Shown here piece after piece: positions 34,716 to 43,412 of a stretch of DNA of 43,925 nt. The stretch is from Gammaproteobacteria bacterium (GTDB taxonomy: Bacteria; Pseudomonadota; Gammaproteobacteria; Steroidobacterales; GCA-2729495). Position 1 is the stretch's first letter. Each line of letters starts with the position of its first letter. Both the position numbers and the translations under genes were made by a program. A model generated the notes under the pieces. That model was not told where the DNA came from, did no database searches, and saw only the letters and a program-made list of their open reading frames with translations. Location: the NCBI GenBank assembly GCA_019454675.1, contig JACFNV010000010.1, positions 1 through 43,925 of the forward strand, read 5' to 3'.

Positions 34716-35402
34716 ATGGCACGGCTCATCCTCAGTCTCGACGGCCAGGTGCTGGCCGAATACAACATGATGAAAGAGCGGTACACCATTGGCCGGCTCC
34801 AGGACAATGACGTCCGCATCGACAACCCCACGGTCAGCGGCCACCACTCGCTGATCATCAACATCCTCAACGATTCCTTCCTCGAGGACCTGAACAGCAC
34901 CAATGGCACCTACGTCAACGGCAAGCTGATCAAGAAGCACGCGCTCCAGAACGGCGATGTCATCACCGTCGGGCGCCACCAGCTGCGCTTCGTCGACACC
35001 GCGACCGACAGCGAGGAAAACGACGAATTCGCGCAGACCATGGTGCTGTCGAAGTCCGATGTCACCAGCAGCGGCGTGCATGTCGCCCCGGTCGTCGTGC
35101 GCAATGGCAGCGACCGCAGCGCCCCGGTTGCGGTGCAGGCCAAGATCCAGGTTCTCAACGGCAGCTTTGCCGGGCGCGAGCTGAGCCTGAACAAGGCGCT
35201 GACCACCATGGGGCAGCCGGGCGTGCAGGTGATCGCCATCACCCGCCGCGGCGATGGCTATCACCTCGTCCAGGTGGAGAATGCACCCAACCGCGAGGCG
35301 CCCAAGGTCAACGGGCAACCGGTCGGTGCCAAGGCCCACAAGCTGGCCGACAACGATGTCATCGAGCTGGTGGGCATCAAGATGGGCTTCTTCCTCGACT
35401 GA
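34716..35402 (+). CDS. FHA-domain protein with a second, degenerate FHA-like domain
   Basis: The 228-aa protein has an N-terminal FHA domain (about 1-95) with the phosphothreonine-binding residues in TIGR, SGHHS and NSTNGTYVNG. The C-terminal part (about 140-228) follows the FHA pattern more loosely (LTTMGQPGVQVIAI, PKVNGQPV, LADNDVIEL) and lacks the Arg and Ser. Between them TMVLS could be a kinase target threonine. It is the third gene of the kinase-phosphatase unit. Confidence 0.88.
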   Translation: MARLILSLDGQVLAEYNMMKERYTIGRLQDNDVRIDNPTVSGHHSLIINILNDSFLEDLNSTNGTYVNGKLIKKHALQNGDVITVGRHQLRFVDTATDSEENDEFAQTMVLSKSDVTSSGVHVAPVVVRNGSDRSAPVAVQAKIQVLNGSFAGRELSLNKALTTMGQPGVQVIAITRRGDGYHLVQVENAPNREAPKVNGQPVGAKAHKLADNDVIELVGIKMGFFLD

Positions 35403-35424
35403 GCCGGGGCTCCCCGTCGCGGCT

Positions 35425-36525
35425 TCAGGGGACGAAACGGCGCGTCACGCGGGCGCCGATGCCGGTCAGCAGCTGCCAGGCGATGGTGTCCGCATGCTGC
35501 GCCACCTCTTCCACCGGCAAGCCCTCGCCCCACAGCAGCACCGGGTCGCCCGGGGCAGCTGTTGCGACATCGGTCAGGTCGATGCTGATCATGTCCATCG
35601 AAACGCGGCCGATGACCGGTACCCGGCAGCCGTTGACCAGCACCGGGGTGTCCCGCGATGAATGCCAGGGGTAGCCATCGCCATAGCCGACGGCAGCCAC
35701 GCCGACCACGCTGTCGCGTTCCGCCCGCCAGTCCCCCCCGTAGCCCACGCGGTGGCCGCGCGGCAGGCGCTTGACCGCGATCAGCCGCGACTCGAAGGAC
35801 ATGGCGGGCTGCAGGCCGAGCGCCGCTGCCGGGCACTCCGCCAGCGGCGAGGCCCCGTAGAGCATCAGCCCCGGGCGCACCCAGTTGGCGCCGGCCGGGA
35901 AGCGGCCGGGAAGCGCGGGTGCGATGCGCCGGCGCAGGATGGCCGCCGAGTTGGCAATGCTGAACTCGCCCTGCCAGCCCGCCAGCGCGCCGGCAAAGGT
36001 GGCCAGCTGGGAAGCGGTCGGTGCAGGATCGGCAACATCGGCGGCCGCCATGTGGGTCATCAGGCGCAGCGTCCCGCCACCGGGGCGCGACTGCAGGCGG
36101 GGCAGCAGTTGCGGCAGCGCCTCCGGCTCGATGCCGAGCCGGCCCATCCCGCTGTCGAGCTTGAGCCAGACATCGCAGCGGCCCTCGCTGCGCTCGAGCA
36201 GCGCCACCTGTTCCGGGCTGTGCACGACCACGTCGAGGCCATGCCGAACGGCTTCCGCGAGCTCCTCGGGCGTACCGCAGCCACCCAGCACGACGAGGCG
36301 CCCGGCAATGCCCGCCTCCCGCAGCTGCAGCGCCTCATCGAGGCGGGCAATGGCCAGGCCATCGGCAACCCCCGCCAGCCACTCCGCCACCGTCACCAAC
36401 CCATGGCCATAGGCATTGGCCTTGACCACCGCCAGCACGCGGGCGCCCGGTGCCGCCTCACGGACCTTCTGCAGATTGTGGTGCAGCGCCGCAGCCCGGA
36501 TGGTGGCTGCCGCGGCCGGCCTCAC
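35425..36525 (-). CDS. alr: Alanine racemase
   Basis: Alr makes D-alanine for peptidoglycan with PLP. The 366-aa protein has the PLP lysine in AVVKANAYGHG, LKLDSGMGRLG, the catalytic tyrosine segment RVGYGG and GRVSMDMISIDL. The GTG at 36525 overlaps the dnaB stop as GTGA. The long upstream open frame is antisense or out-of-frame to dnaB. Confidence 0.96.
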   Translation of the reverse strand: MRPAAAATIRAAALHHNLQKVREAAPGARVLAVVKANAYGHGLVTVAEWLAGVADGLAIARLDEALQLREAGIAGRLVVLGGCGTPEELAEAVRHGLDVVVHSPEQVALLERSEGRCDVWLKLDSGMGRLGIEPEALPQLLPRLQSRPGGGTLRLMTHMAAADVADPAPTASQLATFAGALAGWQGEFSIANSAAILRRRIAPALPGRFPAGANWVRPGLMLYGASPLAECPAAALGLQPAMSFESRLIAVKRLPRGHRVGYGGDWRAERDSVVGVAAVGYGDGYPWHSSRDTPVLVNGCRVPVIGRVSMDMISIDLTDVATAAPGDPVLLWGEGLPVEEVAQHADTIAWQLLTGIGARVTRRFVP

Positions 36526-37910
36526 GGAAAGCCCTCGATCTCGGGGGAGTAGTTCTCGAAGCGGGTGTACTTGCCGAGGAAGGTCAGCGGGAACTCGCCG
36601 GTCGGCCCGTTGCGCTGCTTGGCGATGGTGATGTCGGCGATGCCCTTGCGGCTCGAGTTCTGGTTGTAGACCTCGTCGCGGTAGATGAAGGCGATGAGGT
36701 CGGCGTCCTGCTCGATGGCACCGGATTCGCGCAGGTCCGACATCACCGGCTTCTTGTCCTGGCGCTGCTCGACGCTGCGGTTGAGCTGCGAGAGCGCGAT
36801 CACCGGCACCGCAAGCTCTCGGGCCAGCGCCTTCAGCGAGCGCGAGATCTCCGAGATCTCGGTGGCGCGGTTCTCCGCATTGCCGGCGACACGCATCAGC
36901 TGCAGGTAGTCGACGATGATGAGTCCCAGGCCATGCTCCTTCTGCAGGCGGCGCGCGCGCGAGCGCAGCTCGGTGGGGGTCATCGCCGGCGTATCGTCGA
37001 TGAAGATGCGCGCCTCGGCCATCTGGCGCACGGCACCGTGGATGCGCGGCCAGTCCTCGTCGGCAAAGCGGCCATTGCGCAGGTGCGACTGGTCGATGCG
37101 CCCCAGCGAGGAAATCATGCGGAAGGCCAGCTGGTCGACCGACATCTCCATGCTGAACACCGCCACCGGCAGCCCGCCGCCGAAGGCAGCGTTCTCGCCG
37201 ATGTTCAGCGCCAGCGTGGTCTTGCCCATCGATGGCCTGCCGGCCACGATGATCAGGTCGCCCCGCTGCAGCCCCGAGGTGTATTCGTCGAACAGGGTGA
37301 AGCCCGTCGACACGCCGGTGATGGCACCACCGGCCTGGTGCAGCGCATCGAGGCGCTCGACGGTCGGCCCCAACACATCGCGCAGGTGGACGAATCCCGA
37401 GCCGCGGCGCTGGCCGCGCTGGGCGATCTCGAGGATGCGGCGCTCGGCCTCGTCCACCAGCTCGGCGGCCGGACGCCCCTCGGTGTGGAAGGCGCTGCCG
37501 ACGATGCTGTTGCCGGTCTGCACCAGCTCGCGCAGCAGCGCGCGGTCGCGGATGATGCGCGCGTAATCGGCAACATTGGCGGCGCTCGGGGTGTCGCGCA
37601 CCAGCGTGCCGAGGTAGCCGAGCCCGCCGGCATCCTCGAGCTCGGCACGGCTCTCGAGGTAGTCGGAGATGGTGATGGCATCGAAGGGCTGGCGGCGCTC
37701 GGCCAGCACCTCGATCGCGGCGAAGATCAGCCGGTGGTCGGGGCGGTAGAAATCCGCCCCGGTGACCAAGTCGGCCACCTTGTCCCACACCGAATTGTCG
37801 AGCATGAGCCCGCCGAGCAGCGCCTGCTCGGCCTGCACCGAGCTCGGCGGGAGGTTCAGCCGGTCCATGCCGGCGACGGCGGGCTCGGTGGCTGGGAAAG
37901 CGCTTGCCAC
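36522..37910 (-). CDS. dnaB: Replicative DNA helicase DnaB
   Basis: DnaB unwinds DNA at the fork. The 462-aa protein has the N-terminal primase-interaction domain (QAEQALLGGLMLDN), the RecA-like core with Walker A GRPSMGKTT, and the late motifs LSQLNRSVEQRQDKKPVMSDLRESGAIEQDAD. The first start is GTG at 37910; ATG at 37868 (MDRLNLPP) is an alternative. No intein is present. Confidence 0.97.
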   Translation of the reverse strand: MASAFPATEPAVAGMDRLNLPPSSVQAEQALLGGLMLDNSVWDKVADLVTGADFYRPDHRLIFAAIEVLAERRQPFDAITISDYLESRAELEDAGGLGYLGTLVRDTPSAANVADYARIIRDRALLRELVQTGNSIVGSAFHTEGRPAAELVDEAERRILEIAQRGQRRGSGFVHLRDVLGPTVERLDALHQAGGAITGVSTGFTLFDEYTSGLQRGDLIIVAGRPSMGKTTLALNIGENAAFGGGLPVAVFSMEMSVDQLAFRMISSLGRIDQSHLRNGRFADEDWPRIHGAVRQMAEARIFIDDTPAMTPTELRSRARRLQKEHGLGLIIVDYLQLMRVAGNAENRATEISEISRSLKALARELAVPVIALSQLNRSVEQRQDKKPVMSDLRESGAIEQDADLIAFIYRDEVYNQNSSRKGIADITIAKQRNGPTGEFPLTFLGKYTRFENYSPEIEGFP

Positions 37911-37926
37911 GGCGGCGCCAGCCCCG

Positions 37927-38388
37927 TCAGGCGGACGCGGCGTCCTCTGCCACGACCGTCACCGTCAGCGACACCGTGACATCGGTATGCAGGTGCACAT
38001 CGACCTGGTGCTCGCCAGTGCTGCGGATGGGGCCTTCGGGCATGCGCACCTCGCTGCGCTCGATGGCGCAGCCGGCGGCGGTGCAGGCCTCGGCGATATC
38101 CACCGTACCGAGCGAGCCGAAGAGCTTGCCCTCGCTGCCGGCCCTGGCCGGGATGCGCAGCTCGAGCTTGGCCAGCTGGTCGGCACGTACCTGGACGGCG
38201 GCGAGTTCCTCGGCCTGCAGCCGCTCGAGTTCGGCGCGCCGGGCCTCGAACCTGGCGATGTTCTCCGCGGTGGCGGGGGCAGCCTTGCCCTTGGGCAACA
38301 GGAAGTTGCGCCCGAAACCGGGACGGACCTTCACGCGGTCGCCCATGTTGCCGAGGTTGGTGACTTTTTCCAGCAGTATGACTTCCAT
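37927..38388 (-). CDS. rplI: 50S ribosomal protein L9
   Basis: The 153-aa L9 begins [17 protein letters not shown], has the long linker helix and a C-terminal domain with [14 protein letters not shown]. Two ATG codons are adjacent (38391 and 38388); AAGG spacing favours the second. Confidence 0.97.
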   Translation of the reverse strand: MEVILLEKVTNLGNMGDRVKVRPGFGRNFLLPKGKAAPATAENIARFEARRAELERLQAEELAAVQVRADQLAKLELRIPARAGSEGKLFGSLGTVDIAEACTAAGCAIERSEVRMPEGPIRSTGEHQVDVHLHTDVTVSLTVTVVAEDAASA

Positions 38389-38452
38389 CATGGCCTTCTC
38401 ATCTTGGTCCGGCGCCAGCCCGGGGGCAGCGCGCTTCAGGTTACACCAGTTC

Positions 38453-39334
38453 TCACGCCAGGTCGCGGCCCTTGCGCCGCAAGCTGAACACATTGTCGAG
38501 CAGCCCGAGGACTGCCAGCCCCATCAGTTCCAGCACCGCCGCGATCGGCAACAGCGCCATCGGCAGGTACAGCGCCAGCGGCCAGATGCGCGGCCACTCG
38601 CGTGCATGGCCGTGCCAGTGCACCAGCGCCAGCCCCTGCAGCACGAAACCCGCCGCAAGCACCAGCAGCAGGTCATCGGCAAGCGAGCCGAGGCCGGTGA
38701 GCAGCAGCACCATCAGCAGCGCGGCCAGCAGCGTCAGGACGCGGCCCATGCGCAGGTTGCGGAACTCGCTGCCAAAGTCCCTGCCGCGTGCCGGGTCGCC
38801 CCAGGCGCTGCCCAGCAGGAGCGCCACCACCGAGCTCATCACCGCACTGGCCGACATCATGCCGGTCATCAGCTGTGCGGCTCCCGGCACGAAGTCCGCG
38901 GGCTCCATCGCCAGCCCGGCGCTGCTGGCACGCTCGGCCAGGTCCATCAGCACCCGCTCCCAGAAAGCCTGCGTGTCGCGCACCCAGAGCGTGAAGCCGA
39001 TGGCGGCCACCACGCCGATGAGCACCGCCACCTGCACCGCCAGCGCCAGCGACAGCGCGTTGCGCAGGGCACCGAGCAGCACGGCCAGCAACCAGGTCAG
39101 CGCGGCACCCAGGCCGATCTCGACCCAGCCGCCACCCGAGATTGCGGTCAGTGCCACCAGCACTGCCAGCGCCATGGCGCAATCTTCCAGTGCCTGGCGC
39201 CAGCCCTTCACGCAGGTCGTCAGCACGACGACCGCGGCGCTGACCACCAGCGTCAGCGGCAGCGGGAACAGCACGACCATCAGCGCCACCCGGATCGCCC
39301 GGCGCTGCATGAGCCATGCCGACAAACCTGTCAC
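38453..39334 (-). CDS. DUF2232/YybS-like integral membrane protein
   Basis: The 293-aa protein has seven or eight hydrophobic segments and lies between rpsR and rplI, where a DUF2232 membrane protein is found in many gammaproteobacteria. The C-terminal text [26 protein letters not shown] is typical (one last membrane helix, then a basic tail). The function is unknown. The start is GTG at 39334 or ATG at 39310. Confidence 0.85.
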   Translation of the reverse strand: MTGLSAWLMQRRAIRVALMVVLFPLPLTLVVSAAVVVLTTCVKGWRQALEDCAMALAVLVALTAISGGGWVEIGLGAALTWLLAVLLGALRNALSLALAVQVAVLIGVVAAIGFTLWVRDTQAFWERVLMDLAERASSAGLAMEPADFVPGAAQLMTGMMSASAVMSSVVALLLGSAWGDPARGRDFGSEFRNLRMGRVLTLLAALLMVLLLTGLGSLADDLLLVLAAGFVLQGLALVHWHGHAREWPRIWPLALYLPMALLPIAAVLELMGLAVLGLLDNVFSLRRKGRDLA

Positions 39335-39398
39335 GGCCGTTCAGCCCGCACGCCGCCCACATGCCGCCGCCCGTGCGGCGCGCATGCGGGGCTGCATC

Positions 39399-39623
39399 TC
39401 AATGCTTGTCTGTATACGGCAACAGCGCCAGGAAGCGCGCACGCTTGACCGCCAGCGCCAGCTGGCGCTGGTAGTTGGCGCGCGTGCCGGTGATGCGGCT
39501 CGGGACGATCTTGCCCGTCTCGGTGATGTACTGGCGCAGGGTCTCGAGATCCTTGTAGTCGATCTCCTTGATCCCGTCGGCGGTAAAGCGGCAAAACTTG
39601 CGGCGCCTGAAAAATCTGCTCAC
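39399..39623 (-). CDS. rpsR: 30S ribosomal protein S18
   Basis: The 74-aa S18 has [22 protein letters not shown] and [30 protein letters not shown]. The start codon is GTG with GGAG upstream. S18 binds S6, encoded by the preceding gene. Confidence 0.97.
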   Translation of the reverse strand: MSRFFRRRKFCRFTADGIKEIDYKDLETLRQYITETGKIVPSRITGTRANYQRQLALAVKRARFLALLPYTDKH

Positions 39624-39658
39624 GTCGGTGCTCCGGAAAATGCTGTGACGCGCCCGCC

Positions 39659-40114
39659 TCAGGCAGCGCTGGGTTCATCCGTGGTGGGCGCTTCCTGCCC
39701 TGCAGCCTCGCCCTGCTCCTCGCCGTCCTCTTCGCTGGACTGGCCGTCATCGGCGGCATCCGCCTCGCTGCGGGCAGCCTCGCGGTTGTCCTCGTCGGGC
39801 GACCTGGCGAGGAAGGAAGGCTCGGTGATCGCCTCTTCCCGGCGGATCACCAGGTGGCGCAGGATGGCATCACTGAAACGGAAGGCATCGATCAGCTCAT
39901 CGAGCACCGGCTTGGTGCACTCGATGTTCATCATCACGTAGTGGGCCTTGTGGACCTTGCTGATGATGTGGGTGAGCTGGCGCCGGCCCCAGTCTTCCAG
40001 GCGGTGGATATGGCCTTCGCCACCGGTGACGATGCTCCGGTAACGCTCGACCATGGCGGGGACCTGTTCGCTCTGGTCCGGATGGACCAGGAACACGATT
40101 TCGTAGTGTCGCAT
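39659..40114 (-). CDS. rpsF: 30S ribosomal protein S6 with long acidic tail
   Basis: The 151-aa S6 begins [21 protein letters not shown] and has the full S6 fold to about residue 105. The remaining about 45 residues form an Asp/Glu/Ser/Ala-rich tail ([20 protein letters not shown]). In E. coli, S6 receives glutamates post-translationally from RimK; here an acidic tail is encoded directly. AGGGAAA precedes the ATG. Confidence 0.97.
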   Translation of the reverse strand: MRHYEIVFLVHPDQSEQVPAMVERYRSIVTGGEGHIHRLEDWGRRQLTHIISKVHKAHYVMMNIECTKPVLDELIDAFRFSDAILRHLVIRREEAITEPSFLARSPDEDNREAARSEADAADDGQSSEEDGEEQGEAAGQEAPTTDEPSAA

Positions 40115-40202
40115 TGTGTTTCCCTGTGGGTTGCAGCCACCCGCATGCGGTGTGGCAAGGAAATGCGCGCCCGGGAGTGCCCCAAGCCGCGCAGAACGGC
40201 GA

Positions 40203-40231
40203 ATTTTACGGAAGCGCCACGCCTCATGCAA
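40203..40231 (-). promoter_or_regulatory. rpsF operon promoter
   Basis: On the minus strand TTGCAT (40231-40226), a 17-base spacer ending in CTTCCG, and TAAAAT (40208-40203) lie about 89 bases before rpsF. The -35 falls in the end of rlmB. The same layout precedes rpsP. Confidence 0.5.
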
Positions 40232-40961
40232 GGCGCTGGCGGCGCACCTCGTACAGGCAGATCCCGGCCGCCACGGAGACGTTGAGGCTCTCCACCACCC
40301 CGTGCATCGGCAGGCTGACGAGCAGGTCGCAGCGCTCGCGGGTGAGGCGGCGCATGCCCTCGCCCTCGGCCCCCATCACCAGCGCCAGCGGGCCGCGCAG
40401 ATCGGCCTCGAACAGGCTGGAGCCGGCCGCATCATCCGTGCCGACGATGCGCACGCCGGCATCGGCCAGCTCGGCCAGGAAGCGTGCGAGGTTGCCGACC
40501 TCGGCGCGGACCAGCGCCTCGGCCGCCCCCGCCGCCACCTTGCTGGCAACCGGCGTCATGCTGACATTGCGGTTGCGCGCGCTCACCACCAGGTCCACCC
40601 CGGCGCCATCGGCGGTGCGCAGCAGCGCCCCGAAGTTGCGCGGGTCCGTGATGCCATCGAGCACCAGCAGCAGCGGCTCGTCGAGGCTGGCGATGAAGTC
40701 GAGTGCCTCGCGCTCGCCCAGCACCGGCGCCCCGCTCACCCGCGCGGCAACGCCCTGGTGCTTGGCGCTGCCGGTCAGCCGCTCGAGTTCCTGCGCCGGG
40801 CAGCGCTCGACGGGCACCCGGCTGCGCGCCAGGTCGTCGGCCAGCCGCCCCAGCCGCCTGGGGCCGAGGTCCGCCTGCAGGTAGACGCGCAGGGCATGCC
40901 CGCCGGCAAGCGCCTTGCGCACCGCCTGGATGCCATAGGCCAGACGTTCCCCTTCGCTCAT
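40224..40961 (-). CDS. rlmB: 23S rRNA (guanosine-2'-O-)-methyltransferase RlmB
   Basis: RlmB methylates G2251 of 23S rRNA. The 245-aa SpoU enzyme has [41 protein letters not shown] and [25 protein letters not shown]. The ATG at 40961 overlaps the rnr stop as ATGA. Confidence 0.97.
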   Translation of the reverse strand: MSEGERLAYGIQAVRKALAGGHALRVYLQADLGPRRLGRLADDLARSRVPVERCPAQELERLTGSAKHQGVAARVSGAPVLGEREALDFIASLDEPLLLVLDGITDPRNFGALLRTADGAGVDLVVSARNRNVSMTPVASKVAAGAAEALVRAEVGNLARFLAELADAGVRIVGTDDAAGSSLFEADLRGPLALVMGAEGEGMRRLTRERCDLLVSLPMHGVVESLNVSVAAGICLYEVRRQRLA

Positions 40962-43246
40962 GGGCGCTTGCGCTCCCGCGATGATCCGCCGCCACCCGGG
41001 CGCCGACGCGCGCGCGGGGATGGCTCCCCGGCCTCCTCGTCGGGCACCAGGTCGATGCGTGCCTCGTCCACGTCCACGCGCAGGATGCGCACCCGCAGCG
41101 GCTGGCCGAGGCCGTAGGTCTTGTGCGAACGCTCGCCGACCAGGCACAGCCCGCCCTGCCCGAGGTGGTAGTAATCGTTGTGCAGCGCGCTGACATGGAC
41201 CAGGCCGTCGATGTTCATCTCGACCAGGGTGACGAACAGTCCGAAGTGCGTGACGGCGGAGACGACCCCGTCCATCACCTCGCCGACGTGCTCGCTGGCC
41301 CAGGCGCACTTGTAGCGGGCCTCGACATAGCGCGAAGCCTCCTCGGCACGCCGCTCGCGCTCCGAGCACAGCCTGCCGAGCTGCTCCATGCCGGCGGTGT
41401 CGTAACGGAAGGCCGCCGGCTTGCCCTCGTCGAGCAGGTGGCCGATGCCGCGATGGACCAGCAGGTCCGGATAGCGGCGGATCGGCGAGGTGAAGTGCGC
41501 ATAGGCATCGAGCGCGAGCCCGAAGTGGCCGATGTTGGCCGGCTGGTAAAGCGCCTGCGAGAGCGTGCGCAGCACCGCGGTGGCAAGCACCGGGTAGTCG
41601 GGCCGCTCCTGCAGGCCGAGGAGGATGGCGTTGAGCTCCTGCGGCCGGCTGCGCGCCTGGGTGGTCACCTTCATGCCCAGCGCCTGCAGCATCAGGCGCA
41701 GCCCCTCGAACTTCTCCTCGTCAGGGCCGGCATGCACGCGGTAGAGCGTGGCCAGGCGATGGCGACGCAGGAACTTCGCCGCCTGCACGTTGGCCGCCAC
41801 CATGCACTCCTCGATCAGCCGGTGCGCATCATGGCGCTGGCGCCGCCCCAGCCGCTCGATGCGGCCATTGCCGCCGAGCTCGATCTGCGTCTCGGGGAGC
41901 TCGAGCTCCAGCGCCCCGCGCCGCTGGCGTGCCCGCGCCAGGCTGCGGTATGCCCCGTAGAGGTGCTCGATCTGCTCCAGCACCCCGCGCAGCCGGTGGC
42001 GCTGCCCCGGGTCGCCTTCATGCGCCGCCTGCACCTCGTCGTAGAGCAGGCGCTGGCGCGAACGCATGACCGCGCGGTAGAAACGCGATTCGCGCACGGC
42101 ACCGGTGGCCGAGACCTGCATCTCGCAGACCAGGCACAGGCGCTCGACGCCGGGGTTGAGCGAGCACAGGCCGTTGGAGAGCGCCTCCGGCAGCATCGGC
42201 ACCACGCGGTCGGGGAAATAAGCCGAGGTGCCACGCTTGAGCGCCTCCTGGTCGAGCGGGCTGCCGGGGAGCACGTAATGCGCAACATCGGCAATGGCCA
42301 CCAGCAGCCGCCAGCCCTTGCCCGAGGGCTCGGCGTACACCGCGTCATCGAAGTCGCGCGCATCGGCGCCGTCGATGGTCACCAGCGGCAGCTGGCGCAG
42401 GTCCACGCGGCCGGCCTTGTCGCGCCGGCCCACCACGCTGCCCAGCGCGGCCGCCGCCTCCTGCACCTCGGGCGGGAAGGCGGTCGGCAGGCCGTACATC
42501 TCCAGCGCGGTATCGGTGGCCACCGAGGGCGTTTCCTCGGGGCTGCCAAGCAGCTTGACGACCCGGCCCTGCGGCTCGCGGTTGGCGGTGGGGTAGCTGA
42601 TGATCTCGAGCTTGACGAAGTGCCCCGGCTGCGCGCCGCCACGGCCGGCATCGGGCACCAGGAAGTGGCGCGAGCCATGCCCGGCCTCGACCACGTAGCC
42701 CACGCCGCGCTCGCGCACATAGCGGCCGACGATGGTCTGCCTGCCGCGCGCCAGGATCTCCATCACCACGCCCGCGCGCCGCCCGCGCACCCCGGTGCCC
42801 CCCGAGAGGCGCACGGCCACGCGGTCGCCATCGAGCAGCTGGCGCATCTCGTGCGGCGGCAGGAAGACATCCCCGCTGCCATCGGTCACCAGCAGGAAGC
42901 CATAGCCGTCGCGGTGCGCCGAGACGAGGCCGGTCAGCAGGTCCAGCTTCTCGATGAGGCAGTACTCGCCCTGGCGGTTCTGCAGCAGGCGGCCGGAGGC
43001 CACCATCTCGGCAAGGCGCTTGCGCAGCGCCTCGCGGTGGCGCGCATCGGCGATGCCGAGGGCAGCCGCCACCGCATCGAGCAGCAGCGGCACCCCGCGG
43101 GCCTGCAGCACGTCGAGGATGTCATTGGCAGAAGGGACCGGATGGCGGTAAGCGGCCCCGCTGCGCCCCCCCGCCTGCGCCGGCGAGCCCTGTTTGCGGC
43201 GTCTGGACAAGATCTTTCTACGTGAACCGGCACATTGCGTTGACAA
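40958..43246 (-). CDS. rnr: Ribonuclease R
   Basis: RNase R is a 3'-5' exoribonuclease able to pass structured RNA. The 762-aa protein has an N-terminal helix-turn-helix (about 38-95), cold-shock domains, the RNB catalytic domain with DGADARDFDDAVYAE, and an S1 domain starting near GEVMDGVVSAVTHFGLFV, then a basic C-terminus (PRARRRPGG, RERKRP). The first start is TTG at 43246; a TTG at 43210 (next to a basic N-terminus SRRRKQG) is equally possible. It precedes rlmB as in E. coli. Confidence 0.96.
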   Translation of the reverse strand: MSTQCAGSRRKILSRRRKQGSPAQAGGRSGAAYRHPVPSANDILDVLQARGVPLLLDAVAAALGIADARHREALRKRLAEMVASGRLLQNRQGEYCLIEKLDLLTGLVSAHRDGYGFLLVTDGSGDVFLPPHEMRQLLDGDRVAVRLSGGTGVRGRRAGVVMEILARGRQTIVGRYVRERGVGYVVEAGHGSRHFLVPDAGRGGAQPGHFVKLEIISYPTANREPQGRVVKLLGSPEETPSVATDTALEMYGLPTAFPPEVQEAAAALGSVVGRRDKAGRVDLRQLPLVTIDGADARDFDDAVYAEPSGKGWRLLVAIADVAHYVLPGSPLDQEALKRGTSAYFPDRVVPMLPEALSNGLCSLNPGVERLCLVCEMQVSATGAVRESRFYRAVMRSRQRLLYDEVQAAHEGDPGQRHRLRGVLEQIEHLYGAYRSLARARQRRGALELELPETQIELGGNGRIERLGRRQRHDAHRLIEECMVAANVQAAKFLRRHRLATLYRVHAGPDEEKFEGLRLMLQALGMKVTTQARSRPQELNAILLGLQERPDYPVLATAVLRTLSQALYQPANIGHFGLALDAYAHFTSPIRRYPDLLVHRGIGHLLDEGKPAAFRYDTAGMEQLGRLCSERERRAEEASRYVEARYKCAWASEHVGEVMDGVVSAVTHFGLFVTLVEMNIDGLVHVSALHNDYYHLGQGGLCLVGERSHKTYGLGQPLRVRILRVDVDEARIDLVPDEEAGEPSPRARRRPGGGGSSRERKRP

Positions 43247-43268
43247 GCATACAGGCTGCCCTTAAATT
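43240..43268 (+). promoter_or_regulatory. tRNA-Leu promoter
   Basis: A perfect TTGACA (43240-43245) and TAAATT (43263-43268) stand 17 bases apart, followed by a GC-rich stretch before the tRNA 5' end at 43290. The promoter overlaps the 5' end of rnr on the opposite strand. Confidence 0.65.
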
Positions 43269-43289
43269 GCCGCCACTCTCACGCCCCGT

Positions 43290-43374
43290 GCCCAGGTGGC
43301 GGAATTGGTAGACGCGCTGGTTTCAGGTACCAGTGGAGCGATCCGTGGAGGTTCGAGTCCTCTCCTGGGCACCA
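43290..43374 (+). tRNA. tRNA-Leu(CAG)
   Basis: The class II tRNA of 85 bases includes an encoded CCA (43372-43374). The acceptor stem GCCCAGG pairs with CCTGGGC, the discriminator is A, the T-arm contains GGTTCGAGTCC, and a long variable arm follows the anticodon stem. The anticodon CAG is at 43324-43326 in a 7-base loop and reads CUG. Confidence 0.97.
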
Positions 43375-43394
43375 CCCCCCTCTTCCAAGTCGTT

Positions 43395-43412
43395 CGCCCG
43401 CACCTGCGGGCG
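43395..43412 (+). terminator. Hairpin after tRNA-Leu
   Basis: A perfect 8-bp stem CGCCCGCA/TGCGGGCG with a two-base loop lies 20 bases after the tRNA. No clear T-run follows (TTCGCGTT), so its strength as a terminator is uncertain. Confidence 0.45.

Noticed and set aside
36522-37910. Possible intein in dnaB
   Set aside because: DnaB is a frequent intein host, but the protein is 462 aa and continuous through the Walker A region.
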